A stretch of 61,094 bases of DNA from an uncultured Lachnospiraceae bacterium. Lineage in GTDB: Bacteria; Bacillota; Clostridia; Lachnospirales; Lachnospiraceae. Made by a program: the position numbers and the translations under genes. Numbering within the stretch: position 1 is the first letter of the stretch; each line of letters begins with the position of its first letter. The notes below the pieces were generated by a model that was not told where the DNA came from, made no database searches, and was given only the letters and a program-made list of their open reading frames with translations. The stretch is from NCBI GenBank assembly GCA_947576945.1, contig CANPTH010000019.1, positions 1 to 61,094 on the forward strand. Direction: 5' to 3'. Shown piece after piece: positions 26,153 to 33,969 of the stretch.

Positions 26153-26212
26153 AAAATAAAACCGATGCCTGGCAGAGCGATATAAGGTTCTGCCGCATCG
26201 GTTTTATTTTTT
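26153..26212 (+). terminator. Strong rho-independent terminator of the amino-acid ABC operon
   Basis: AAATAAAACCGATG and GGCAGA pair with TCTGCC and CATCGGTTTTATTTTTT; the long stem is followed by a T run. Confidence 0.93.
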
Positions 26213-26277
26213 GCGGCAGGCAGCAGATTGCTCTGCGGCCTGTCTGGTCTGGCATAAAAGCAGAAGGGGGATGGGGA

Positions 26278-27366
26278 TCAGATATCTGTCGGATCGTACC
26301 CGTGTGCTTTTATCCAGGTTTTTAATTTGTCAATTTCTGCATTGCGGGATTGGATTTCAGCAGCCTGTGCTTCAATTTCTGCATTGCGGGATTGGATTTC
26401 GGCAGCCTGCGCTTCAATTTCTGCATTGCGGGATTGGATTTCGGCAGCCTGCGCTTCGATTTCGGCATTGCGGGATTGGATCTCGGCAGCCTGCGCTTCA
26501 ATCTCGGCATTTCTGGATTGGATCTCTGCATTGCGCTGTTCTAATGCGGCGGCCTGCCGATCCATCATCTGCTGAATGCCCAACTGTGTGCGGTAATGAT
26601 CCTCACGGGCCCGGCATTCCGCGCGGACACGTTCGTCCTGGCAGAGCCGGAAGATGGTATCCGCTGCTTCCCTGATGTATTCATTATTTTGTGCCAGCAT
26701 AGTAAGTTCCTCCCAGGTGGTGGCTTTGAAGAGGTTTGCCCAGGCATCGATCTGACAGGACTTGTCCTCTTTCGTTGCGAGTTCTATCTGTGTTAAGTTT
26801 AACACGGAAATACGTAGTTTGTCACTATATAATGAATGATTTTTAACATTTAAAAATTGATAAGTGGCATAGAACTCCGGCTGTTCGGGAAAAAGTGTGA
26901 AGTTCAGAATACCGATCTGCAGAACTGGTCTGATGGCCTGATAAGATTCGCCCGACTGCAGGCTGTCAAAATCCCTGCAAAGGTAACTCAGGGAACGCTC
27001 TATCCAGTTATGTTGATTGATGACCTGCATTTCCAGATTGAGGATAGTCTGATCGTTCAGGAGGACTTTGATATCCAGAATAAAAGTCTTGTCGGTGACA
27101 GAAACGCCCAGCTCGATGGGGTTGGTGATTTCCGCAGAGTGCAGCTGCTCAGGGGTCAAGTGAAGAAGAGAACAGACAAGCCCTTTCAGTACCTTGTTGT
27201 TTCTCTGTAGAAGCGCTCGAAACAGGTAGTCGTTGGTCATGGGGATTGGAAGTGGACCGAAGGCAGGAAAGGTAAGTCCCTGCATGTCGGAATCTGCAGG
27301 AGATGGCAAAATGCAGTCTGTGTCAGTCAGGTTTGTAGATGGGATACATGAATTGATCTGTGTCAT
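26278..27366 (-). CDS. Rpn family nuclease (PD-(D/E)XK transposase-like) with repeat coiled coil
   Basis: A protein of 362 residues. The N-terminal 250 residues fit the Rpn/PDDEXK transposase-like family: PIPMTNDYLFRALLQRN (about 37-53), the nuclease core FILDIKVLLND and LNLEMQV (about 94-115), and LSYLCRDFDSLQSGE. Rpn proteins promote RecA-independent recombination and are also linked to defence. The C-terminal 90 residues are four to five copies of AEIQSRNAEIEAQA, two heptads each with Ala and Ile at the core positions, a long coiled coil. The DNA shows the same 42-bp tandem repeat. The gene stands alone. Confidence 0.88.
   Translation of the reverse strand: MTQINSCIPSTNLTDTDCILPSPADSDMQGLTFPAFGPLPIPMTNDYLFRALLQRNNKVLKGLVCSLLHLTPEQLHSAEITNPIELGVSVTDKTFILDIKVLLNDQTILNLEMQVINQHNWIERSLSYLCRDFDSLQSGESYQAIRPVLQIGILNFTLFPEQPEFYATYQFLNVKNHSLYSDKLRISVLNLTQIELATKEDKSCQIDAWANLFKATTWEELTMLAQNNEYIREAADTIFRLCQDERVRAECRAREDHYRTQLGIQQMMDRQAAALEQRNAEIQSRNAEIEAQAAEIQSRNAEIEAQAAEIQSRNAEIEAQAAEIQSRNAEIEAQAAEIQSRNAEIDKLKTWIKAHGYDPTDI
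26334..26537 (-). repeat. 42-bp tandem repeat inside the Rpn gene
   Basis: About 4.7 copies of a 42-bp unit encoding AEIQSRNAEIEAQA; the copies differ at only a few positions. Copy number is probably variable by slippage or recombination. Confidence 0.9.
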
Positions 27367-27856
27367 AGAAGTGTCCTTTCTTTCGATTAGAATCGTTCCG
27401 CTTTTAGCGTGTGGAGCGGAAGTAAATGATGCTGCAGATAGAAGTGTTGTTTGACTGGTTTTGGTTATACCATAGATTTAGTTGAAAAACAACACAAATA
27501 TGGATGCAGGATTATAGAAAAGCAGCAGCATCTGCGGAACACAGAAAAACAGCAGACAGAATATTTTGTATCAGATATGAAATTATACGGTTGTAAATAC
27601 GAGATATGGTATTGTGCACTTTTGATATACAGCCGGCGCCTTCCGGTGACAAGGTCGTATATGCCGTTGTTAATGGAAGGCAGAGACAGGCATAATATAT
27701 GTCCCTGCCGGAGGTTGGGAATAGGCAGATTCCGTGACAGAAAAACAGCAGGGGGAACTGTTGCAGTTATTGATTTTGTATCACAAAAGATTATAATAAA
27801 TACAGGAGTAAAGAAAAATACGGTTATGTAGATCAGAGAAAAGAGGTAACTGCGGT
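27367..27856. other. Intergenic region with no convincing gene
   Basis: AT-rich. Open frames on both strands overlap each other and have no family-like features. GGCGCCTTCC and GGAAGGC form an inverted repeat around 27640-27690. Promoters for the Rpn gene (minus) and the PNPOx-like gene (plus) should lie here. Confidence 0.4.
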
Positions 27857-28291
27857 ATGAGTGAAAAATTAACACCCAAGACACAACAGATCATGGAGGA
27901 GCGTTTCGGATGCGATACGCTGCTGGCCCTTGCTACGGTTGAGGATGGCAGACCCTATGTGCGCACTGTGGACAGTTATTATGAAGATGGATCCTTCTAT
28001 ATTATTACCTATGCATTGTCCAAAAAAATGCAGCAGATCGCGAGGCATCCGGAAGTTGCGGTGTGCGGCGAGTGGTTTGTGGGGCATGGAAATGCGGAGA
28101 ATATGGGACATATCCTTAAAGAAGAGAACAGGGAGATAGCCGATAAGCTGCGTGTTGTTTTTGCGGAATGGTATGACAACGGTCATACGGATGAAAGCGA
28201 TCCCAATACGTGCATTCTCCGGGTCAGGCTGACCGACGGTTCCCTGGCCGATCATGGGACGTGGTACGAAATTGATTTCACAGAGCAGTAA
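27857..28291 (+). CDS. Pyridoxamine 5'-phosphate oxidase-like (PNPOx) family protein
   Basis: A protein of 144 residues behind AGAGG. The split beta-barrel flavin-binding fold is indicated by TLLALATVEDGRPYVRTVDSYY (about 20-41, in two parts), FYIITYALSKKMQQIARHPEVAVCGEWF. Such proteins bind FMN or F420 and act as small oxidoreductases or heme or flavin-binding stress proteins; the substrate is unknown. It lies alone. Confidence 0.85.
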   Translation: MSEKLTPKTQQIMEERFGCDTLLALATVEDGRPYVRTVDSYYEDGSFYIITYALSKKMQQIARHPEVAVCGEWFVGHGNAENMGHILKEENREIADKLRVVFAEWYDNGHTDESDPNTCILRVRLTDGSLADHGTWYEIDFTEQ

Positions 28292-28513
28292 GGTGGGAAG
28301 GCTGTTGCTGTTTACGATGCCTGGCACTTAGCCGCAGGGCGGTCAGGCCGTGAATTGTAACGTCACCGGAAAGGAAACGGCAGCAACAAAATAAGAAGTA
28401 ATTGCATCCGAAGGCAGGGTGCTTTATACTGGAATTATAAAAAAGGGGTATCTGTGCGGGCTGCGGGGCTTGCCGCAGACTGATACAGCGCCGGAAATGG
28501 AGGAAATGGAATT

Positions 28514-29080
28514 ATGCAGGAACAAAAATTATCTGCCGCGGAAGCGCTGGAGAAACTTAAGGAAGGAAACCAGCGTTTTCTGAAGGCTGAGACGAATCCG
28601 GGGGATGTCTCTCCCGCGATCAGACAGCATACTTGTGAAAACGGGCAGAGTCCTTATGCAACCGTGATAACCTGTTCCGATTCAAGGGTGATCCCGGAAG
28701 CTGTTTTTTGTGCTGGCATCGGAGAACTGTTTACGATCCGCGTGGCCGGTAACGTGATGGATCATCATCAGCTGGGAAGCGTGGAATACGCGGCGGATCA
28801 TCTTGGCACCAAACTGGTGGTGGTACTCGGCCATACGAACTGCGGCGCGGTAGGTGCGGCAGTGCACCATGATCCCAGCGGTTTTGTGAAATACATAACC
28901 GATGAGATCCGCAGAGCGATCGGGGACGAGAAGGACGAGACAAAGGCGAGCTGCCTCAATGTGCGCAGAAGCGTAGAGGTTATCAAAGAAAGCCTGAAGG
29001 ATATGGTGGAGAAAGGTGACCTTACGGTGTGCGGCGCTCTTTATCATATTGACAGCGGAGAAGTTGAATTCCTGGATTAA
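28514..29080 (+). CDS. Beta-class carbonic anhydrase
   Basis: A protein of 188 residues behind GGAGG. The zinc ligands and catalytic residues are seen in CSDSRV (about 56-61) and HTNCGAVGAA (about 113-122). It interconverts carbon dioxide and bicarbonate in the cytoplasm and so feeds carboxylation reactions. The N-terminus (EALEKLKEGNQRFLKAE) is typical. It is a single-gene unit with a good terminator. Confidence 0.95.
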   Translation: MQEQKLSAAEALEKLKEGNQRFLKAETNPGDVSPAIRQHTCENGQSPYATVITCSDSRVIPEAVFCAGIGELFTIRVAGNVMDHHQLGSVEYAADHLGTKLVVVLGHTNCGAVGAAVHHDPSGFVKYITDEIRRAIGDEKDETKASCLNVRRSVEVIKESLKDMVEKGDLTVCGALYHIDSGEVEFLD

Positions 29081-29094
29081 ACGTTTATGGGATT

Positions 29095-29121
29095 AGGCCG
29101 GTGGATATACCGGCCTTTTTT
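29095..29121 (+). terminator. Rho-independent terminator after carbonic anhydrase
   Basis: AGGCCGGT (29095-29102) pairs with ACCGGCCT, followed by six T. Confidence 0.9.
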
Positions 29122-29220
29122 CGTGCCTGCAAATTTGTATCAGAAAGCTGCAAATCTTTATCAAATCTTTAAAATTACCCTGTATCCTGTTTTTAACGAC
29201 CAATCAGGCAAAGCGCCTCA

Positions 29221-29288
29221 ATCTATGGAAGAACAGCATCTATGGAAAAACAGCATATATGAAGGAACAGCATATATATAAGAACAGC
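29221..29288 (+). repeat. Four 17-bp direct repeats upstream of the antimicrobial-peptide resistance operon
   Basis: Tandem units at 29221, 29238, 29255 and 29272: ATCTATGGAAGAACAGC, ATCTATGGAAAAACAGC, ATATATGAAGGAACAGC, ATATATATAAGAACAGC. They lie about 140 bp before the first gene of the operon and may be binding sites for its response regulator. Confidence 0.6.
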
Positions 29289-29425
29289 CATGGAAGCCTG
29301 TATGGTCATCGTGGATAGGCGAGCCGGCGTGGCCGGATGCGGAAGCATGATCCTGAAAGTCTGCCTGAATGCCGCCCCGGGAGGCCAATCCGATCACATG
29401 AAAAACAGGAAAGGAAATCAAACAA

Positions 29426-30133
29426 ATGGAACAAATTCTGGAAATCAACAGGTTGACCAAAACATTCAAAAAGCAGACAGTGGTTGACGAAGTTTCTTTT
29501 GGTGTCACAAAAAATTCTGTCTACGGGCTGCTGGGGCCGAACGGTGCGGGCAAATCTACGACGCTTAAGATGATCACCGGTATGCTGCAGCCGTCTTCCG
29601 GCAGTATCAGTTTCGAGGGGCATGCGTGGAGCAGGGAGGATCTGAGGAAGATCGGTGCGCTGATCGAGACGCCGCCGCTTTACGATAATCTGACAGCCAG
29701 AGATAATCTCAGGGTGAAGACCATCATGCTGGGTCTTCCGGAATCGCGCATCGACGAGGTGCTGCAGACGGTGGATCTGACCGGGACGGGCAGAAAAAGA
29801 GCGGGGCAGTTTTCCATGGGAATGCGGCAGCGTCTTGGCATTGCACTGGCGCTGCTGAATCGTCCGAAGCTGCTGATCCTGGACGAACCGACGAACGGCC
29901 TGGATCCGCTGGGCATTCAGGAACTGCGCGAGCTGATCCGGTCTTTTCCGGAGCAGGGCATTACCGTCATATTGTCCAGCCATATTTTGAATGAAGTGGA
30001 GCTGATCGCGGATCATATCGGGATCATGGCCGGGGGCAGGCTGGGATACAGCGGCGAGATCGATCACGAAGAGGATCTGGAAGCGTTGTTTATGAGAGTG
30101 GTGCAGGAGTGCAGAGGAAAGGAGGCAGTGTGA
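29426..30133 (+). CDS. Lantibiotic-protection ABC transporter ATP-binding protein (MutF/CprA type)
   Basis: A protein of 235 residues with Walker A GPNGAGKST (about 35-43), signature FSMGMRQRLGIALALL (about 131-146), Walker B LLILDEPTNGLDPLG (about 150-164) and ILSSHILNEVE. The sequence belongs to the BcrA/NukF/MutF group that expels or shields against lantibiotics and other cationic peptides. It is the first of three transporter genes (FEG) followed by a response regulator and kinase, the layout of the CprABCK-R operon known from Clostridioides difficile. No bacteriocin precursor or lanthionine synthesis gene is near, so the operon serves resistance. Confidence 0.93.
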   Translation: MEQILEINRLTKTFKKQTVVDEVSFGVTKNSVYGLLGPNGAGKSTTLKMITGMLQPSSGSISFEGHAWSREDLRKIGALIETPPLYDNLTARDNLRVKTIMLGLPESRIDEVLQTVDLTGTGRKRAGQFSMGMRQRLGIALALLNRPKLLILDEPTNGLDPLGIQELRELIRSFPEQGITVILSSHILNEVELIADHIGIMAGGRLGYSGEIDHEEDLEALFMRVVQECRGKEAV

Positions 30134-30888
30134 TGAGGGAGAATAAGAGTAACATGCCGGCGCTGGTACGCGCAGAGCATTTGAAAATGAAACATACTTT
30201 TGTCCGGATTCTGCCGGCGGCGTCCGCACTGATGGCCCTGTTCCTTGTGTTCAGCTTTTCGCGCGGGATCTTTTTTGCCGTGAGTGCATGGAACTGGTGG
30301 TATACCATGCTGCTGCCGGGGATGCTGGCGATCTTGTGCTATCTGGTGATCAAGCGGGAAAAGAAGCTGCGCTACTGCAATCTGCTTTCCTCCCCGCTTG
30401 CACCGTCCGCCTGTCTGTTTGGCAAGATTCTGTACTGTACGCTGGCGCTTTGTCTGGCGAATCTGCTGCTTGCCTTTGGAACACTTGTGGCAGACATGGT
30501 CTGGGGAAGCGGCATTTTGCCTGTCAATTCTCTTGCGGCGGCCGCATTGCTGAGCGTCTGCTCACTGTGGGAGATTCCCTTTTTCCTGATGGTCAGTGCA
30601 CGCTTCGGCGTTTTTGTGAACCTTTTTTCCTGTATGGTATTGACGCTGGGGGCAACGGTGATGCTGGCCGGTTCCGGACTGTGGTGGCTGTGTCCGGCGG
30701 CAATTCCCGTGCGGTTGATGTGTCCGGTACTGGGGATTCTGCCAAACGGCCTGACGGTGCCGGCGGACAGTCCGCTCTGGGATCCGGGCGTGGTGCTTCC
30801 GGGGATCGTGCTTAGTCTGCTCTGGTTTGCCGTGCTTACAGCAGCAGCGGGCCGTATTTTATGGAAGGGAGAGAAAGGGGAAGGTTGA
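30133..30888 (+). CDS. Lantibiotic-immunity ABC transporter permease (MutE/EpiE type)
   Basis: A membrane protein of 251 residues with six hydrophobic segments, from ATG 30133 (GGAGG upstream, 1-nt overlap with the ATPase stop). The start ALVRAEHLKMKHTFVRILP is typical of the MutE/EpiE family. With MutG it forms the membrane part of the resistance pump. Its stop codon lies inside the first stem of a hairpin-rich leader (30883-31020) that precedes the second permease. Confidence 0.9.
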   Translation: MRENKSNMPALVRAEHLKMKHTFVRILPAASALMALFLVFSFSRGIFFAVSAWNWWYTMLLPGMLAILCYLVIKREKKLRYCNLLSSPLAPSACLFGKILYCTLALCLANLLLAFGTLVADMVWGSGILPVNSLAAAALLSVCSLWEIPFFLMVSARFGVFVNLFSCMVLTLGATVMLAGSGLWWLCPAAIPVRLMCPVLGILPNGLTVPADSPLWDPGVVLPGIVLSLLWFAVLTAAAGRILWKGEKGEG

Positions 30889-31020
30889 ATAAATTCTCTG
30901 ATGAGCAATTTATTCAACCAAGAGTTTGTGCCGAAGCGTCACAAACTCCTTGATCGCAGAGCAGAATCTGAAATTCTGCTCGCGTCCTCAGCGCAAAGCG
31001 CTTCGGAATGGAGGGGCAAA
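30883..31020 (+). repeat. Hairpin-rich leader element, full copy 1, between mutE- and mutG-type genes
   Basis: Four stems in series: GGTTGAATAAATT/AATTTATTCAACC (30883/30907), GAGTTTGTG/CACAAACTC (30922/30940), GAGCAGAAT/ATTCTGCTC (30959/30973), AGCGC/GCGCT (30990/30998), then TTCGGAATGGAGG as ribosome binding site. The loop of stem 2 (CCGAAGCG, 30931) is perfectly complementary to CGCTTCGG (30999). Related copies lie at 48957 and 58061, partial ones at 47081, 57547 and 59381. Confidence 0.8.
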
Positions 31021-31770
31021 ATGAAGACAGTGTTACGCTGCCTGCGGGCAGATTTTCTGAAAATAAAAAATACCGCGCTTTTTGCGGCGCATCTGGCGAT
31101 TCCTTTTGTAATGGCGGGCGCATTTCTCTTCTATTATAAAATTTCCCCGTGGGACAGTTTCGGCAAGGTACAGGCATTTTTTCAGGTCATGGGGATGGGA
31201 TACCCCTTCCTGATCGGCGTGTTTTGTGCCATAATAGCAGAGCAGGAACTGGCTGCCGGAAGGTATCAGTCGATGCTGGCCGTAACGCACAGGGGAACGG
31301 TTTTTTTCAGCAAGCTGCTGCTTTTGGTATTGTCTGGCGGATTTTCGGTTATCCTCACATCGGTATTGTTCGGGAGCGGGTACTATTACTGGATGGAGGA
31401 GCGGGTGGTGGCGTATTCCTTTTACTGGATTGCGGCGGGGATTATGCTGGGCGGGAATCTTTTGCTCTATATCCTGCATCTGTTTCTGGCGATGCGGTTC
31501 AATAAGGGTGTGACTATCGGTCTGGGCATTGCCGAAAGTCTGCTGTCGGCAGTGCTTATGACGGGACTGGGGGACGGCGTCTGGATCTATGTACCGGCAG
31601 TGTGGGCCAACCGGGTGGCAGGCTATGTGATGTTTGCCTGCAGTGCAGTGACAGGGCCGGCGGTAGATTTTGGCAGGGCTGCGGCGCTGTGCAGTATTGT
31701 GACATTAATGTCATTTCTTGCGTTTATGATCTGGGCGAAGCGATGGGACGGCGTGTGCGGAGAGGAATGA
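31021..31770 (+). CDS. Lantibiotic-immunity ABC transporter permease (MutG type)
   Basis: A membrane protein of 249 residues with six hydrophobic segments, from ATG 31021 (GGAGG at the end of the leader element). The start LRCLRADFLKIKNTALFAAHL and the motif AIIAEQELAAGRYQSMLAV match the MutG family. It completes the three-part transporter with the genes at 29426 and 30133. Its separate leader could set its expression apart from the upstream genes. Confidence 0.88.
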   Translation: MKTVLRCLRADFLKIKNTALFAAHLAIPFVMAGAFLFYYKISPWDSFGKVQAFFQVMGMGYPFLIGVFCAIIAEQELAAGRYQSMLAVTHRGTVFFSKLLLLVLSGGFSVILTSVLFGSGYYYWMEERVVAYSFYWIAAGIMLGGNLLLYILHLFLAMRFNKGVTIGLGIAESLLSAVLMTGLGDGVWIYVPAVWANRVAGYVMFACSAVTGPAVDFGRAAALCSIVTLMSFLAFMIWAKRWDGVCGEE

Positions 31771-31812
31771 GTGGAAAGATTCCCCGGTCCGGGCGGAGAA
31801 AAGGAGGAGGCC

Positions 31813-32475
31813 ATGGCAAAGATTCTGGCAGTGGATGACGATAAGGCTATCTTGACAATGATACGCAGAATATTGGAAAAAGACGGACACAGGGTGACGG
31901 TATATGCCGATTCGGGCGCCGTGGAGCAGATGGAGCTTAGCGGATTCGATCTGATCCTGCTGGATGTGATGATGCCGGGAACGGACGGGTTTACGCTTTG
32001 TGAGAAGCTGCGATGCCGTGTGGACTGTCCGATCCTGTTTCTCACGGCCCGCTCCGAGGAGAGCAGTCTGGTATGCGGGTTGGAAAAGGGGGCCGACGAC
32101 TATATCTGTAAACCGTTCGGGGCGGCGGAGCTGCGGGCCCGGGTGGCGGCCCATCTGCGGCGGGAGAGAAGGGAGCATTTTGCAGGGATTTCCTTTGAAA
32201 AGGCCCGCTTTAATTTTTCCTCGAAGCAACTGCTGGTGGAGGAAAGCGTCATGCCGCTGACCAGGGCGGAATATGCTATCTGCGAGTTTCTGGCTCGCAA
32301 TCACGGGCAGGTTTTTTCGAAGGAACAGATTTATGAGAAGGTGTTTGGGTTTAACGGGGAGAGCGACGAGGCGACCATAGCGACCCATATTAAAAATATC
32401 CGCGGCAAGATGGAGAAATATGACTATGCACCGATCAAAACAGTATGGGGAATCGGGTATAAATGGGATGTATAA
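31813..32475 (+). CDS. OmpR-family response regulator
   Basis: A protein of 220 residues from ATG 31813 (AGGAGG upstream). The receiver domain (about 1-115) has the acidic pocket DDD near 8-10, the phospho-acceptor Asp51 in LILLDVMMPG, and Lys in CKPFG. The DNA-binding winged helix (about 125-220) ends in IRGKMEKYD and VWGIGYKWD. It is encoded with its kinase directly after the transporter genes and presumably activates them in response to cationic peptides. Confidence 0.96.
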   Translation: MAKILAVDDDKAILTMIRRILEKDGHRVTVYADSGAVEQMELSGFDLILLDVMMPGTDGFTLCEKLRCRVDCPILFLTARSEESSLVCGLEKGADDYICKPFGAAELRARVAAHLRRERREHFAGISFEKARFNFSSKQLLVEESVMPLTRAEYAICEFLARNHGQVFSKEQIYEKVFGFNGESDEATIATHIKNIRGKMEKYDYAPIKTVWGIGYKWDV

Positions 32476-33910
32476 AAAGATGAGATATCAACGAAAGAAC
32501 AGGAAAAAACAACGGGAGCCACGGAGGGCGGGACATGAAATCCCGCTGAGCCTTTTTTACCTGAAATACTTTGCGTATCTTTTTGCCGGAGTACTGCTGA
32601 TCGTGCTGCTGACAGCCGCCCTCTTTGTCGTGATGTGGTCGAATGAGGGGATTTATCCGGCGCGTTATGCAGAAGAGCAGGTGAAGCTGGCAGCCCCGCT
32701 CATAGAGCAGGCGGATACAGTGAGCAAAGAGCTGATCCCGGAGCTGTGCCGGTATGTGGTCTTCGACGAAGAAGGCCATATCCTGGACGGAGATCTGCAG
32801 GGCCGGGCGGCCGGTAAGGCGTGGGAGGCGGTGGAAGGGAATCTTTCGAAGCCGGGCAGACAGATCGGCGGACAATACTATAAGATCATCCGGAGAGAGG
32901 GGGAATACTGCGTGCTGCGTTTCCGGATCGTGGCGCAGTATAAGTCTGCGGTACTCAGGAAATACCTGCCGCCGCCGGAGGTATTGATCCTGCTTGTGTT
33001 CTTCCTTCTGGTGTCGGTGTTGATTATAGGTACGGCCCTCCGGTTTGGCCGCAGTATGCGGCGGAAGATGGCGCCGCTGATCGCGGCGGCTGACAGGATC
33101 CAGAAGCAGGATCTGGAGTTTGCAGTGGAAAAGGGCAAAATCCGGGAGATCAACGCGATCCTGCAGGCGATGGAGGACATGCGGGCCGCGCTCAGGCAGT
33201 CGCTGGAAGAGCAGTGGAAGCAGGAACAGTGGAAGCAGGAACAGATCTCGGCGCTGGCGCATGATCTGAAAACGCCTCTGACCCTTATACGGGGGAATGC
33301 CGATCTGCTTGCCGATACGCCGCTGACGGACGAACAGCAGGAGTATGCGGACTGCGTGATGGAGAATGCCGTGCAGATGCAGAATTATGTGCAGATGCTG
33401 ATCGGGTTTACCAGGTCTGTACCCGGAACTTCCGTCTGCAGGCGGAATACGGATCTTACTTTGTGCCTTCGGGAAGTCAGGAAACAGGCAGAACGACTCT
33501 GCCGTATCGGGCAGGTAGAACTTTCGTGGGACTGTCAGCTGCGGAAGCGGGAGGTGTATGCGGAGCCGGGGCTTCTTGTAAGAGCGCTGCTGAACCTTGT
33601 GGACAATGCGGTGGAACACACGCCCCGGGGCGGAACGGTCTCTTTCCGGGCGGCGGAAGACGGAAGCTGTCTTATCTTTACCGTATCGGATACGGGACCG
33701 GGTTTTTCCGGGCAGGCGCTTAAGCGGGGGAAGGAGCAGTTCTATATGGAGGATGAGAGCCGCACGACTGCAAAGGCGCACTATGGTATGGGACTGTATA
33801 TCGTCGATACCATTGTGCGCCAGCATGACGGAGAGCTGCTTTTGGAAAATGACCCGGTGACGCATGGGGCATGTGTGACGTGTAAAATTCCGGTAACGGT
33901 TCATCCTTAG
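32468..33910 (+). CDS. Sensor histidine kinase of the antimicrobial-peptide resistance operon
   Basis: A protein of 480 residues when read from ATG 32468 (8-nt overlap with the regulator); ATG 32480 is also possible. Two membrane segments (about 38-62 and 180-205) bracket an outer domain of about 115 residues, then HAMP-like helices, HisKA with ALAHDLKTPLTL (about 278) and the ATPase domain with NLVDNAVEHTP, DTGPGF and GMGLYIV. A short tandem duplication (EQWKQEQWKQEQ) precedes HisKA. It senses the peptide at the outer face and phosphorylates the regulator. Confidence 0.95.
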   Translation: MYKKMRYQRKNRKKQREPRRAGHEIPLSLFYLKYFAYLFAGVLLIVLLTAALFVVMWSNEGIYPARYAEEQVKLAAPLIEQADTVSKELIPELCRYVVFDEEGHILDGDLQGRAAGKAWEAVEGNLSKPGRQIGGQYYKIIRREGEYCVLRFRIVAQYKSAVLRKYLPPPEVLILLVFFLLVSVLIIGTALRFGRSMRRKMAPLIAAADRIQKQDLEFAVEKGKIREINAILQAMEDMRAALRQSLEEQWKQEQWKQEQISALAHDLKTPLTLIRGNADLLADTPLTDEQQEYADCVMENAVQMQNYVQMLIGFTRSVPGTSVCRRNTDLTLCLREVRKQAERLCRIGQVELSWDCQLRKREVYAEPGLLVRALLNLVDNAVEHTPRGGTVSFRAAEDGSCLIFTVSDTGPGFSGQALKRGKEQFYMEDESRTTAKAHYGMGLYIVDTIVRQHDGELLLENDPVTHGACVTCKIPVTVHP

Positions 33911-33969
33911 GACGCAGCTTCCGGCAGAGGCGCAGCGGTTTTCCGAAAGCGCTGCACATTTGTGTGCGG

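Noticed and set aside
26334-26537. CRISPR-like regular repeats
   Set aside because: The 42-bp units are contiguous without spacers and encode a coiled coil in frame within the Rpn gene.
27451-27831. Plus-strand ORF of 126 codons and an overlapping minus-strand ORF
   Set aside because: No family-like features, low-complexity AT-rich DNA and no good RBS on either strand.
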